Assembly: GCA_012932295.1 (NCBI GenBank) | Contig: JAAONU010000001.1 | Span: forward strand, 28,885,921-28,949,920 | DNA length: 64,000 bases | DNA from: Cyclina sinensis | Lineage: Eukaryota; Mollusca; Bivalvia; Venerida; Veneridae | Reading direction: 5' to 3' | Part shown: positions 1 through 11,300 of the stretch, one piece after another | Numbering within the stretch: the first letter of the stretch is position 1 | Layout: the number at the start of each line of letters is the position of its first letter | Notes under the pieces: model-generated | Database searches by the model: none | The model's input: the letters and a program-made list of their open reading frames with translations, nothing else | Told to the model about the DNA's origin: nothing | Translations under genes and position numbers: made by a program

Positions 1-2199
1 TCCCACAGTAGAAATATTCCGGGTTAGTGACTGGGGTGATCTCTATCGAGAAGGTATTCTGGTCATGCGAATGAATTTTTTTCTCATGATTGCTTTTTCC
101 CAGGAATGGGCAAACGTAACATTTTCAGGAGCTAACAGAATGAGATTTGTACTTGATGTTACAATGAAATACTGTAGGATTTGATTTAGTTTTGTGTAAC
201 CATTAAGGTCAAAAAGAAGGATTTTACGCGGCCTGATAATATATATATATGGTCGCTTTGACAAAAAGACGTGAACACAATCGCAGGTGAATGACGAGAC
301 AGACAAATACTTTGTATAATGATGACAAAATATAAAAATAGTGATGAGTAATGTAAAAACTGCATGTTTTATTAAAAATTGTCATGAATGTGGTTGAAGT
401 TATGGCGATAAAGTCATGTACTGGTCCAAATCGTCATGGTGAGATTTCACGTACAAAAATAGACCCAAACAAGCATTTTACTTTGAACTTCGAATTGTGA
501 AAAGTCAAACATATAAATAGTCAGGACAAATTATTTAAACAAAGAATCGCACTTGATGAAATGTTTGCATCTCGACAGTATTTGAACGAAGATTTACGTT
601 ACCTGTTAGTTATTGCATGTATGTTCTAGGGTTCAGTAACAAGGAACCACTTTTCTTGCGGTTGTACGCTATGGTACACCAGTAAACGTCTATCAAAATG
701 TCGATCAGTTAGTTTTCACCAATTGTGCTTTTATCTTAATTTGTTGATTATACTTTTGTTTTATTTCCGTCATATTAGCTTTTAATTCATAAAACACGCA
801 CGCACGCACGCATGCACACAAACACACATCTATAAGGATCCTTTTCTGATGCGAACATCAGCAATTTGAAGGTTAAAAAAGGTAACCATAGATAAAATGA
901 TAAAGATATTATGACCTGTTATTAGGACCACTATGTGATTGACCTTTTTTTTTAGCTGAATTTCAGTGTATAAATCCCACAATTTTCATATGGATCTGTT
1001 TAGAATTGAATATTTCATCAAAACGTTATTTAGAACGAAGCAACTGCAGCACTTAATAAAAGATTGCTTATAATATTATCATCTTGTTTGAAGTTCACTC
1101 GAGGATGGCATGTAAAATAAACAAAAGGGTCATGATGGCCCTATAGCGCTTAGCTGTGTCCAACTGCGAAGAAAGATAAAAGCCAAGTAATTCATCAAAT
1201 AAAAAAAGAAAAAGAATTTAACAAGTGGCATTATAATCATCAAACACCTAAAATGCTTATTTTAGGTCTTTGTAATTGTTAAAATATTTAGTTAGTTTAG
1301 TTTGTTTAATAGAAGCTCGGCAACATTGCTGCCTTTGGCCATTTTACAAAAGGAAAGAAATAATTATGGCAAGGGCTTAAATGTACAACACATTGAGGTA
1401 TCAATGTACAACCCATAAACATTCAAATATCAGAAATCAGAGTTATACAAAACAGTATGCCATAATGTGTTATCACAACATTAAACAAATAATCAAGAAA
1501 CAGCCAAAGCATCGAGGGTATGTGCACGCATGTCAAGTGCTTCTTTTAGAAACTTGGAGACTTTCAACAAAGCTGAGTTATTGTGTGTCCTCAATGACGT
1601 AAATTTAATTAATGCAGGTCATGAAATATATTCAATTACTTATATATGATCTGTGTATATGTAGAACGACATAATAAGAAATGATATTCAGAGTCTTCTA
1701 CATGGTGAAAATAGTTTATACAAAGGAGTTTCCGTAACTGTACCAGTATATCTACCAGTTTCACACTCTAATGTGTGTGAAAATAATCTAAAAGATGAAA
1801 AAACTCTACGTACTTTATCATTTTCCATTACATCTAGAGACTTTTCAAACCAAAATGAGTTAAAAAATTTTCGTGTTGTTAATTGTAGCTGACCAATCCT
1901 GCATAAATATTATTTCGTATACGTTGTTAAAACTTGGATAATAGATAAAATTTTATCAAAGTTCTGAACAATATATGAAAATCTACACTATCAGTCAAAG
2001 ACTTAATTACGCTAGCGCAATTTTTTTATTACCAATGTTGCATTGCTCCATATAAATATCGTGAATAGGTTTATCAGATCTTTGTTTTATTTCAGTCAGA
2101 ATTTACAGCTCTTTCTTTACAAATTATAGACTACGGAATCTGCATAATTTACCATACACTTCATAGCTGGATGACTATCTATTTATTTGAGTTTATTTA
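1..2199. other. AT-rich intergenic DNA, no gene seen
   Basis: No open reading frame here shows a recognisable domain, codon bias or splice context. A short CA/CGCA-rich microsatellite lies at about 796-832. A short stretch near 1128-1160 (GGTCATGATGGCCCT) resembles the tail of a dispersed repeat family seen again near 22.43 kb and 45.27 kb. Otherwise I see nothing definable. Confidence 0.6.
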
Positions 2200-3750
2200 T
2201 CGTCGGAACCGGTTGCCCGTATGACCAACACCCCGTGCAGAGGTTAGTTATATTAGGTATATTTAGGGAATAGTGCAAAATACAGAAAGCATCCCGTTCA
2301 CCCCAACTTCTTGGAGATTATAGGCTCCAAAACCTATGCACCATAAAGCAATATAGGAACAACCATGGTATCAAACAATTGAAATACCGTATTAATGTTG
2401 AGTTTTACTCTCTCAAATATGGTAAGCCTTCAGACTGTAAGAAAAGGTTTTCATTATTGGAAAAATTTACACCTAAATAAGTGAAATTATCAACAAATTC
2501 AACGATTTCACCATTTTATATATATAGCATCAAAGTGTACTTGTTTTTTTCTTTTCAAATATACAAATTTTGGTTTTCCTATTACCCTGTTACCCTATTT
2601 AACAGAATATTAGAATGTGTTATCAACATGTGATTGTAAACTCTGTGGATCTGTCGTGAACGATAGTATATCGTCTGCAAAGAAGAGCAAATATCTGGAT
2701 CATACATGAATATCTTTTACAGTTAAAACATTTAAATTCACTGATATACGAAGTCATTTACATAAGGCAAAAATAGCATGGGATATAATGGTTCGCCCTA
2801 TTTTAAGCCATGAGTGACATCGAAAAATGGACAAATCAATATTATAACCTAATTTCACACATAACCTTACATCATTATAATTTATTACATTGACTTGATC
2901 ATATTTATCATTTTGCACCTAATACCAGATTCAACCACTTTAGTCCACAGGGCATCTCTGTTTACATGTCGAAAGCCTTTTCATATTCCATAAAAACACA
3001 CCATAATTTATAACAGTTTGTATACTAGAATGAAGTATGGCATCAGTAATAGAACGACTATCTCTAGTTGGGGTAAACGGGATGCTTTCAGTATTTTGCA
3101 CTATCTCCCACAACGTAATACAAAGTTTTGGCAAAATAACTACGCCTAGATAAAAACAAGAATTTATGAATGATTAGCATCAAACTTATGCTTACAATTC
3201 ATAAACTGCAGTTTGGCAGCACGACATAAATCATTAAACCAAGGCGTTTTTTTGATCCTCCGGCGAGGTTTCGTAGAAACAGTTCTATCAAAATTTTCAA
3301 ACGATACATCATAATTTACATCTGACAAACATTCTATACACTTATTAACATCATATTCACTGGATACCAATGGTTTATAATACGTTGAATGTAATCCTAG
3401 ACTCAAGTGATTCATTGAACTTGATGGATATTTACAAATCCCATGTTATTTTGTCTGTAGTAGAACAACATACTTTACTGGTACTACCGAAAGAATATGT
3501 CAAGGCAAAAAATAAATGACAGTGGTCAAAAAAATCCTTTATGTAAAGCACACACGTACTTGAAATGGATACAAAATTGTTACAGTTTGTTAATAAATAA
3601 TCAGCAGTGTTTGTTACTGGCTTATTTCTGTACACAGAGTGAAAGGTACAATTCCCATGTTCAAGTCGGCCAATTGCTATATGAATGTCATTTTCTTTAC
3701 AAAGTGATAAAAGTCTATTACAGAAGGCATGTGATTTATAGAGCTGCAAG
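2200..3750 (-). pseudogene. Decayed non-LTR retrotransposon (endonuclease-reverse transcriptase)
   Basis: Reading on the minus strand from 3750 downwards, fragments appear in the order expected for a LINE ORF2. An endonuclease-like tail with 'IAIGRLEHGNCTF' and 'NTADYLLTN' lies at 3432-3749. The spacer 'RRRIKKTPWFNDLCRAAK' lies at 3164-3415. An RT segment 'SRSITDAILHSSIQTVIN' lies at 2940-3134. The catalytic box 'LFFADDILSF' is near 2650-2690, the RT thumb-like 'EFVDNFTYLGVNF' near 2450-2520, and 'LFDTMVVPILLYGA' near 2340-2390. Stops and frame changes separate the pieces, so it cannot make a protein. The family looks like the Jockey/I/RTE-type elements common in molluscs; the clade is not resolved by eye. 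No poly-A tail or target duplication was located. Confidence 0.75.
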
Positions 3751-3828
3751 GTAGATATTTGAATGGTGCATAGTTTTAGAAGGACAACTTTCTAACATTT
3801 TTATGTTACAGTACCTACCTGTTTTTTC

Positions 3829-3830
3829 AT

Positions 3831-3865
<35 letters not shown>

Positions 3866-3866
3866 T
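3829..3866. repeat. (TTTA)n microsatellite
   Basis: About nine uninterrupted TTTA units follow a T-rich stretch. It lies just beyond the 5' side of the non-LTR remnant on the other strand. Confidence 0.9.
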
Positions 3867-4582
3867 ATAGTTACATGTAGACTGGTTGCAGTCGCTTAAG
3901 TTCTTGCTTTTTATTAAGAAGTAGCAGTAACTTTATTTACACAAGAATCTAACAGTTTTCTTGCTAAAATCTATCTTGAACACAGCTTTACAGAAAAGAA
4001 CTAAGCCTTTTAATCCAGACCAAATCAGAAATACGCCTGCGATAAAACTTAACATATTATGTGTTCTAAAGAAAAGAAGAAAAAAAACACTGAAAGTCTG
4101 TTTCAAATTTTTATCGGATATACGTGTATTCGATATTAATTTGAATTTGTAACTAAACAAGTAGTCATTCTTTTTCCACTATCTATCTGCTTTCCAGTCT
4201 TAATCCATGACAACAGTTGTAAGTTCCTCGTGACAAAACAAAAATATTTTCCTCAAAGTCAGTCGGGAATGGCCGACTGCTATTAGAGACTATCTATCAA
4301 ATCGATGACTGACTAATTATGAAGTTTCATCTTCAGAAGAAAATATGACACAGATGATTGGTTTTATTTATGAATTGAATAAACATAGAATCTTACATAT
4401 ATTTGATAATAATATGTCTTCTTATTTCACTGCAGTTTCAGACTTTTTAAAAGGAAGACCTTTATCAACTGCATATAAAAAAATGATCTGCATTGTATAT
4501 CAGTATCAGCTGGTACAGAACGATCTTAAAGAACTGCCTGAAAGCCATTTTTCTAAGCTTTCAGTACTTTCAAAACATTTAT
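3867..4582. other. No gene seen
   Basis: AT-rich sequence with overlapping short reading frames on both strands that show no domain or splice support. Nothing definable. Confidence 0.5.
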
Positions 4583-4663
4583 GCCCCTTTAACAGGACTC
4601 GAACACTGAACCGAGCGCTCAACCAAACTGCCTTGACAATAAGCAGAGTAGCAGGGCAGAGTA
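4583..4663 (-). repeat. tRNA-derived SINE head (fragment)
   Basis: On the minus strand the sequence has an A-box-like TGGTTGAGCGC followed by a good B box GTTCGAGTCC. The pair resembles a pol III internal promoter, but the boxes are only about 20 bp apart, too close for a functional tRNA. A tRNA-derived SINE or eroded tRNA pseudogene is most likely. The full acceptor-stem pairing of a tRNA was not found. Confidence 0.4.
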
Positions 4664-4966
4664 GCAGGGCAGCACGAGAGTTCCGGTGTGCAAAACTGTT
4701 ATCAGATACATACTTTTTGTGTGTAACAGCTTAGAAATTCTTAAAATAATTCATGTGAATTTTTCTTTTGAAATTCCGTTCGAGAGAGCGAAACACATTC
4801 CTAGTGTTGGGTTGCTTCTAAGACTCCGCAATGAAATAAGGATTTTCTTAGACTTTACACTACCAAATAGGTTCACAAAAGCGAATCTACCTGGACAAAA
4901 GCGGCATATAGTAAGTTCCACCAGATATACAAAAATAAGTTTACTTAATTGCAAAATCTTATAAGA

Positions 4967-5345
4967 TTTAGGACCGTAGTCTGGAACGACAGAGTAGATT
5001 TGTTGTTTTGTCGTGTCGGCACGTTGGCACGTTTACTGCTACACACCAACACAACAGAACGACAAATGATCGCGCCAGTATGACAAATACTAGATTTGTC
5101 GTTTTGTCGCCCCGTCAACCCGACAGATCGAAATAGCAGAAATCAGCCACCATAACAAGATATGGCAATGCTATTTTAACAATAACTGCAAGTAAGTTTA
5201 TTGTCTATTGATGAGTACTCTTGTCACGTTTGACCTTAAGCGGTTCAAGAGATACAGAGCGGACAAGACATTGCTAACGGACGGGCGGTCGGGCGGACAG
5301 GCGGTCAGGGGTATAAAACACTACCACCCTTTGGGTGTATAATAT
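4967..5345. repeat. Dispersed repeat fragments (GTTTTGTCG-rich and GGACGGGCGG-rich)
   Basis: From 4990 to 5110 the motif ATTTGTCGTTTTGTCG and its complement recur in both orientations, as in a palindromic MITE. From about 5215 to 5345 the sequence passes through GGACGGGCGGTCGGGCGGAC and ends in CACCCTTTGGGTGTATAAT. That is the typical GAC/GNC-rich end of mollusc tandem-core elements. Boundaries are approximate. Confidence 0.45.
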
Positions 5346-5879
5346 GAAATTTATGAAAACATTTCCAGTGGTACATATAAATTACGCTGTGGATTAGCAC
5401 CAAAGGGCCATGTTGCCATTAGCATGATAGTTTCAGAACTTTTGAGTGAAGAAAATAGAACAAGATTGAATTTCATTACATACATTTTGTTTTAATAATT
5501 AATCTTTAATCATTTTGAAAGAGAGAGAAAAAGGAGAAGGATAAACCGAAAAATAAATATAAAGAAAGAAAGAAAGAGAGAAAGTTTGTGCTGGGTCTCT
5601 CACTGTGGTCTCCCTTTCACGAAACATCCTTTCCTGAGGTGTCATTTTCATGAATAATTATAGTTGCTTGTCGATCAAGTATACTATATTTGCTAGTTTT
5701 CTCCCTGTGGTCTTCCCCTCCTGAAACAACGCCCTCTCTGAGGCCCCATGGCATAGTGCAGTGACTAACTTAGGCTGCTCATAGTTCGGAAAACTACGGC
5801 AATTTCCGGAAATCTTTTGAAAGCGTCAGTACAGAGTATCCGGAAATAGCCGAATTTAAAATTTCTCATGATTTTGTGA
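5346..5879. other. No gene seen
   Basis: Contains a GAAA/GAGA-rich low-complexity stretch at about 5518-5585. No coding signal; it may include the promoter of the putative transcript that follows. Confidence 0.4.
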
Positions 5880-6935
5880 ACTTGCACGTTTTTTTCATGA
5901 TTGTTCGCTCACAAAAAAAGTCGAACAAAGAGAAAAGAACACAGCCAGTTCAGTCGTGTGTGCTCTCTGGTGAGGTCGTGATCCAAGTCTGTGCACTTTT
6001 ATTTGATATGAGGCGTATGGCGGGCTCTTTTGACTGTGCTGACAGAGGTTCTAGATGAAGGTAAGCTGATAATCCTCTTTACTTTTTTGAAAATTAAAAT
6101 AAAATGCGATGGCGGGCTTTATTCCAGATGTGTACCAAGGCAACTTTTGAAAATTGATTTGAGGCAATGGACACAAACTTGGACAGGCTGAAATATTTAT
6201 GTTGTATATCTCTTTCAAAGTAGAGTATAATTAGACCAGCTTTGCTTGCAAGGTTTTAAAATATTTGACTAATCTTTATTCTTGAATATTGTGTGACGAA
6301 ATTGAAATGTAACTCTATAACTAGAAATACCATTGAGTTTTCTGTTCTTGTTCCTGTTTGAGAAACTGAAGAAAAATCTCACTATCACCTGTGAAGTTAT
6401 ATGAGGGCTTGTGTCATTTTTCAATTCACTTTATTGATATCTCTTGTCCCTCAAAATGATTTTGAATTAGTATCACCTGTGTTGCTTCAATTTTCAGAGT
6501 TACACAGCTTGAGACTTTTTTGGAGGAGACAAGGACAGTCTGAACTGATATGTATCACAGCTAGAAGATAAAGATCCCACAATGTGTGACCTACGCCAAA
6601 GTAAGCTAACAGCCATTTTTATACAACCTCACATTTTAAAGCCGTGACCAGCAAGTGAAAATCACTTGAAAGGGTCCAGGAAATTACAGATTTGCGCATG
6701 CTTTCTACTCTGACATGCTAGCTATCAGCTCATTTTTTTTGTTAGAGAGGGTTTTTTTCTCCCAAAAGAGGTATTGTTTTCTTCCATCTAGATATATTCA
6801 AATTTTCAATATGAGTTTTCAAACAGAAATGCGTACAGTTTAAACTGTTTTGGGGCAAATAATAGTTTAAGAGGGAGGAAGCCCGAGAATATTTTGTAAA
6901 ATATTTCAAATATAAGATCACACAAGATCTGTATG

Positions 6936-6986
6936 TTTTAGCTCACCTGTATCTTTAAGCTCACCTGTATCTTTTAGCTCACCTTT
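6936..6986. repeat. Three short tandem copies of a ~20-bp unit
   Basis: TTTAGCTCACCTGTATC is repeated three times with small changes. The AGCTCACCTG core matches the hairpin ends of the dispersed repeat family found at 41.8, 44.1 and 46.2 kb. Confidence 0.7.
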
Positions 6987-8042
6987 GTTCAATACAGAAC
7001 CTGTGGTTGCACTGGCAACAGATAAGTAAAAGAATCCACACATTTTGAGTACACAGATGGTCTGTTACTGGCATGGCTTCTGACCTGTAGAGGACTTCTG
7101 TATATTGCTTGCAATACTCCAGTACTTTGTTTTTATTCATGTTGTTTATTCTTCTTTCCATAGGTATTCCTGAGCATCTCAATGAGGTTGGAGAAAGAAA
7201 GAAGAAATACAGCAGATGTTTATGTTGGATACAGAATACAAACTCATGAAGACCAGAGACCTTATATAAGGTGTGTGTGAAGACCGAGGTTTGTGGAATA
7301 ATGTTTGAAAATGTATGAAAATCTTTGTTAATTTTTTCTCGGTGGAAGTTCTTAACAGAAAAAGAAAAATTCTAAATCATTGAACAATAGTTGGAATGAA
7401 CAGAAGTTTGTAGAATTTTTGAACTTAAAGTTAACTGGTTTTGACTTTCTAAAAAAAGGTATTGTTTGCCAGATGATATTGTTGTAATTTCAAAGTTACT
7501 TACGCAAACCTGTTTACAAATAGAGCTAATTAATGATTAGATATTTTAAACCACTTTGATTTTGCAACTACAGACATTGAAAAAAGTCTTACACTGAAAC
7601 AGAGCTGTGTAAAATCGACACAAAAATAAGTTTTATTTATAAAAGGTATGACACATAAAGGAAATAATTCTAAACGAACATACTGGAAATAAACAAAAAC
7701 ACTGAGTTAAATGATTGGTAAAAAATGAAATTGGGACAGAGAGATAATGGGTTAATTAATTAAAGACTGCTCTGTCATACAGTGATTCCTGACGGAATTT
7801 TAAAACAAAATATTACAAATTGTGAGGCATATCACATGGAGGCTGTGTGTCACAAACTTGTGTGAGCATGCGTATTGACTTTTTGTTTAAACCTTTTCAT
7901 GTAGAACACTTTCCTGCTCATATCTTTATTACTACTCATGTTGATTTAAATTATTAATCAGGTTTATCGATCTATTCACCAGGTCAGATAACTTTTGAAT
8001 GATCTTTAAATACAAGTTTTGGCCCTTATTTGAAATTTGGTT

Positions 8043-8268
8043 TAAACTAAATTTGCATCCAATACACTGTCAGTCAGGTACAATTAACTAAGAAAATACT
8101 TGTAAGCTTCTGGGTATTCAAACTAATGCAGAAAAGACCATTTAAGTCTACAGGTTAAAACTAAATTTGCATCCAAGACACTGTCAGTCAGGTACAATTA
8201 ACTATGAAAATATGTTTAAGCTTATGGATATTAAAACTAAATCAGAAAAGACCATTTAAGTCTACAGG
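8043..8268. repeat. Tandem duplication of a ~113-bp unit
   Basis: The unit from AAACTAAATTTGCATCCAA to TTTAAGTCTACAGG occurs twice back to back (about 8043-8155 and 8156-8268) with roughly ten differences. Confidence 0.85.
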
Positions 8269-8399
8269 GCTATCAGGCAGTCACGTTAGTAACTTTTGAC
8301 TGAATTTAATGCAATTATTTTACTTCTTAATCATAACAGAGTTGCCAAAACATTGACAGTAGAAGAAATACAGTAACAAAACTCCTGAAACAAGATTGT

Positions 8400-11300
8400 G
8401 AAGTATGTATTTCAGAATTCTTCAGCATGTAGTTTATATTGTTCAGTTGTGTTAGTTGCACATATTTGTTTGTTTTCTGTAGATTTGAGTTGATTTGTTA
8501 TGTTTCCAGTTCAAGTCTGTTAATGGGGTTTGGATTCTGTTTGTCAATTATTGCTATATATTTTGATTTTGCTGACTTTTAAGTTGTAATTGCAGTGGAT
8601 AAAGTCTCAGGAAAGGTGAGGTGTAAGGGTAACTGTTTACATTTTTGAAAAACAACATGTGTACAATAATTTATATTTGTTTTAATTCTAGCTGTTAATA
8701 ATAATTTGTTTTTCTTTTTCATACACCATTTCAAGTCTCTGGGAGAGGTTTAGGAAAGACAAGGTTTTAAAGTATATTTGTGTTTTTAGCGTGTAGTTTA
8801 TGTTGCTTTTGTTCTTTTAGTTGCACTTGTTGTTTATTTTTATTGTTTATTTGTGTTAATTTGTTATGTTTCCAGTTCTAGTCTATAAATGTAGTTTTTG
8901 TTAGCATGTTAAGTATGATACTTTTGCTTTTTTTTAATTTGTTATGTTTGTGGTTTGAATGATTTTTTTGTTAAATTGATTATTGCTATATTTTGATTTT
9001 GCTAATATTTACATTACAGTTGCAGAGGGTATGGTCTATAGAAAGGTAAGATCTAGGCAATGTTGCTCAGTTAACAGTTTGATAAATTGGCTTATCTTTT
9101 GTATATAAGTATGAATTTGGGCTGCCACTAATATTTTGTTTTTTTCTTTTCATTAACCAACCTGAGAGTTTGGAAGAGATTGATGAAAGATTGAATACAG
9201 AATCTTGACTCCAGAGTTTTAAGGTTTATTTGATTTCTTTAGCATGTAGTTTATATGTTATTTTAATGTTATTTGCACTTGCTGTTTGTTTTTGCTGATG
9301 ATTTCTATTAATTTGTTGTGTTTCAAGCTCTAGTGTACTTAGGGTTTGTTTGCATGTGAGTTATGTATAATTTTGTAGCTTTGTGTTTATTTGTGATTTT
9401 TTGAGGTTTTGATTTTGTTTGTCACTTTATTGTCATATATTTATTTTACATATTATAAAATACAATTTTAGAGTGTAAAGTCTAAAGTAAGGTGGGGTAT
9501 AAGGTACATGTATATTGCTCAGTTTACAATTTCAAATTTAGCCTGTCTTTTATATAAGTTTGAATTTAGGCAGCCTCGCTAATATTGTTTTCTTTTTATA
9601 TTCCATCATGTAAGTCTGGAAGAAGTTGATGAAAGATGGAATGTAGCATTTGGACTCCTGAAACAAAGTTTTCAGGTATATTTGATTTCTTAAGCATGTA
9701 TTTTTATCTTACTTTTGTTAAGTTGCACTTGTTTTTTATTTTTGCTTTGATTTCAATTAATTTGATTTTTATCTCGTTCCAATTTTTTAATCTGGGGTGT
9801 GCACAATTTGTTGTTTCCAGTTCTTATCTATTAATGCAGGGTTTGTTTGCATGTATGTTAGGTGAAATACTATTGCCTTGTCTTATTTTGTTATTTTCGG
9901 GGTTTGGATTTTTTTTACTTTATTGTCAAATATTAATGTTGCTAATTATTTTAAAATAATTTCAGAGAAAAGGTTTACAGGAAGGTAATATCTAAGGTAA
10001 AGTTGCTCAGTTAACAGTTTCAAAATCAGCATGTTAAGTATGATACTTTTGCTTTGTGTTAATTTGTTATGTTTGTGGTTTGAATAATGTTTTGTTAAAC
10101 TGATTATTGCTATATTTTGATTTTGATTATATTGTACATTACAGTTGCAGAGGGTATGGTCTAAAGAAAGGTAAGATCTAGGTGAAGTTGCTCAGTTAAC
10201 AGTTTGATAAATTGGCTTTTATTATCTTTTGTGTAAGTTTTAATTTAGGCTGTCACTAAATTCTGTTTTTCTTTTTTTTCATGAACCATCCTGAGAGTCC
10301 GGAAGATGTTGAATAAAGATGGAATGCAGCATCTGGACTCCTTAAGAAGGTTTTAAGGTATATTTCATTTCTTTAGCATGTAATTTTTATATTGCTTTTG
10401 TTATGTTAGTAACACTTGCTGTTTGTTTTTGCTGTTGATTTCTATTAATTTATGTTTCCAGTTCTTATCAATAAATGTGGGGTACGCACATTTTTTGTTA
10501 GGTAAATAATTGCTTTATTTTATTATGCTGATTATTATAATACAATTTCAGAGGATAAGGTCTAATGAAAAGAAAGGTCAAAGGTAAAGTTGTTCATTTT
10601 ACAGTTTGAAAAAGCTTTTGAGTAAGTTTTAACTTGGGTTGTAACTAATAGATTGTTTATCTTTTTTCATATTCCATTATGAGAGTCTGGAAAAGGTTGA
10701 TGAAAGATGGAATCCAGCATCTGGACTCTAGAAACAAGGTTTGAAGGTATATTTTATTTTGTTAGCATGTAGTTTTTATGCTCCTTTTTTGTTTTAGTTG
10801 CTTGTTGTTTGTTTTTGATGTAGATTTCTATTAATTTGTTGTGTTTCCAGATTTATCTATTAATGCAGGTGTTGTTTGCATGTATGTTATGTAAAATACT
10901 GTTGTTTTGTACTGTTTTATTATTTTGGGGTTTGAATTTTGTTTGTAAAGAATTTCTTTATTGTCATTTATTCATTTTGCTAAATATTATATTATACTTT
11001 CAGAGGATGAGGTCTAGAGAAAGGTAAGATCTAGGATAAAGTTGATCATTTTACAGTTTCAGAGTCAGCTTTTTTTATCAGTTTTAATTTGGGTTGTAAC
11101 TAATATATTGTTTTTTTTCTTTGCTTATACAATCCTGAGAATCTGGACGAGGTTGATGAAAGATGGAATGCAGCATCTGGACTCCTTAAGAAGGTTTTAA
11201 GGTATATTTCATTTCGTTAGCATGTAATTTTTATGTTGCTTTTGTTGCATTAGTAACACTTGCTGTTTGTTTTTGCTGTTGTTTTCTATTAATTTGTTAT

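Noticed and set aside
43..306. 87-codon minus-strand frame
   Set aside because: No domain, no splice or repeat support, and AT-rich low-information translation.
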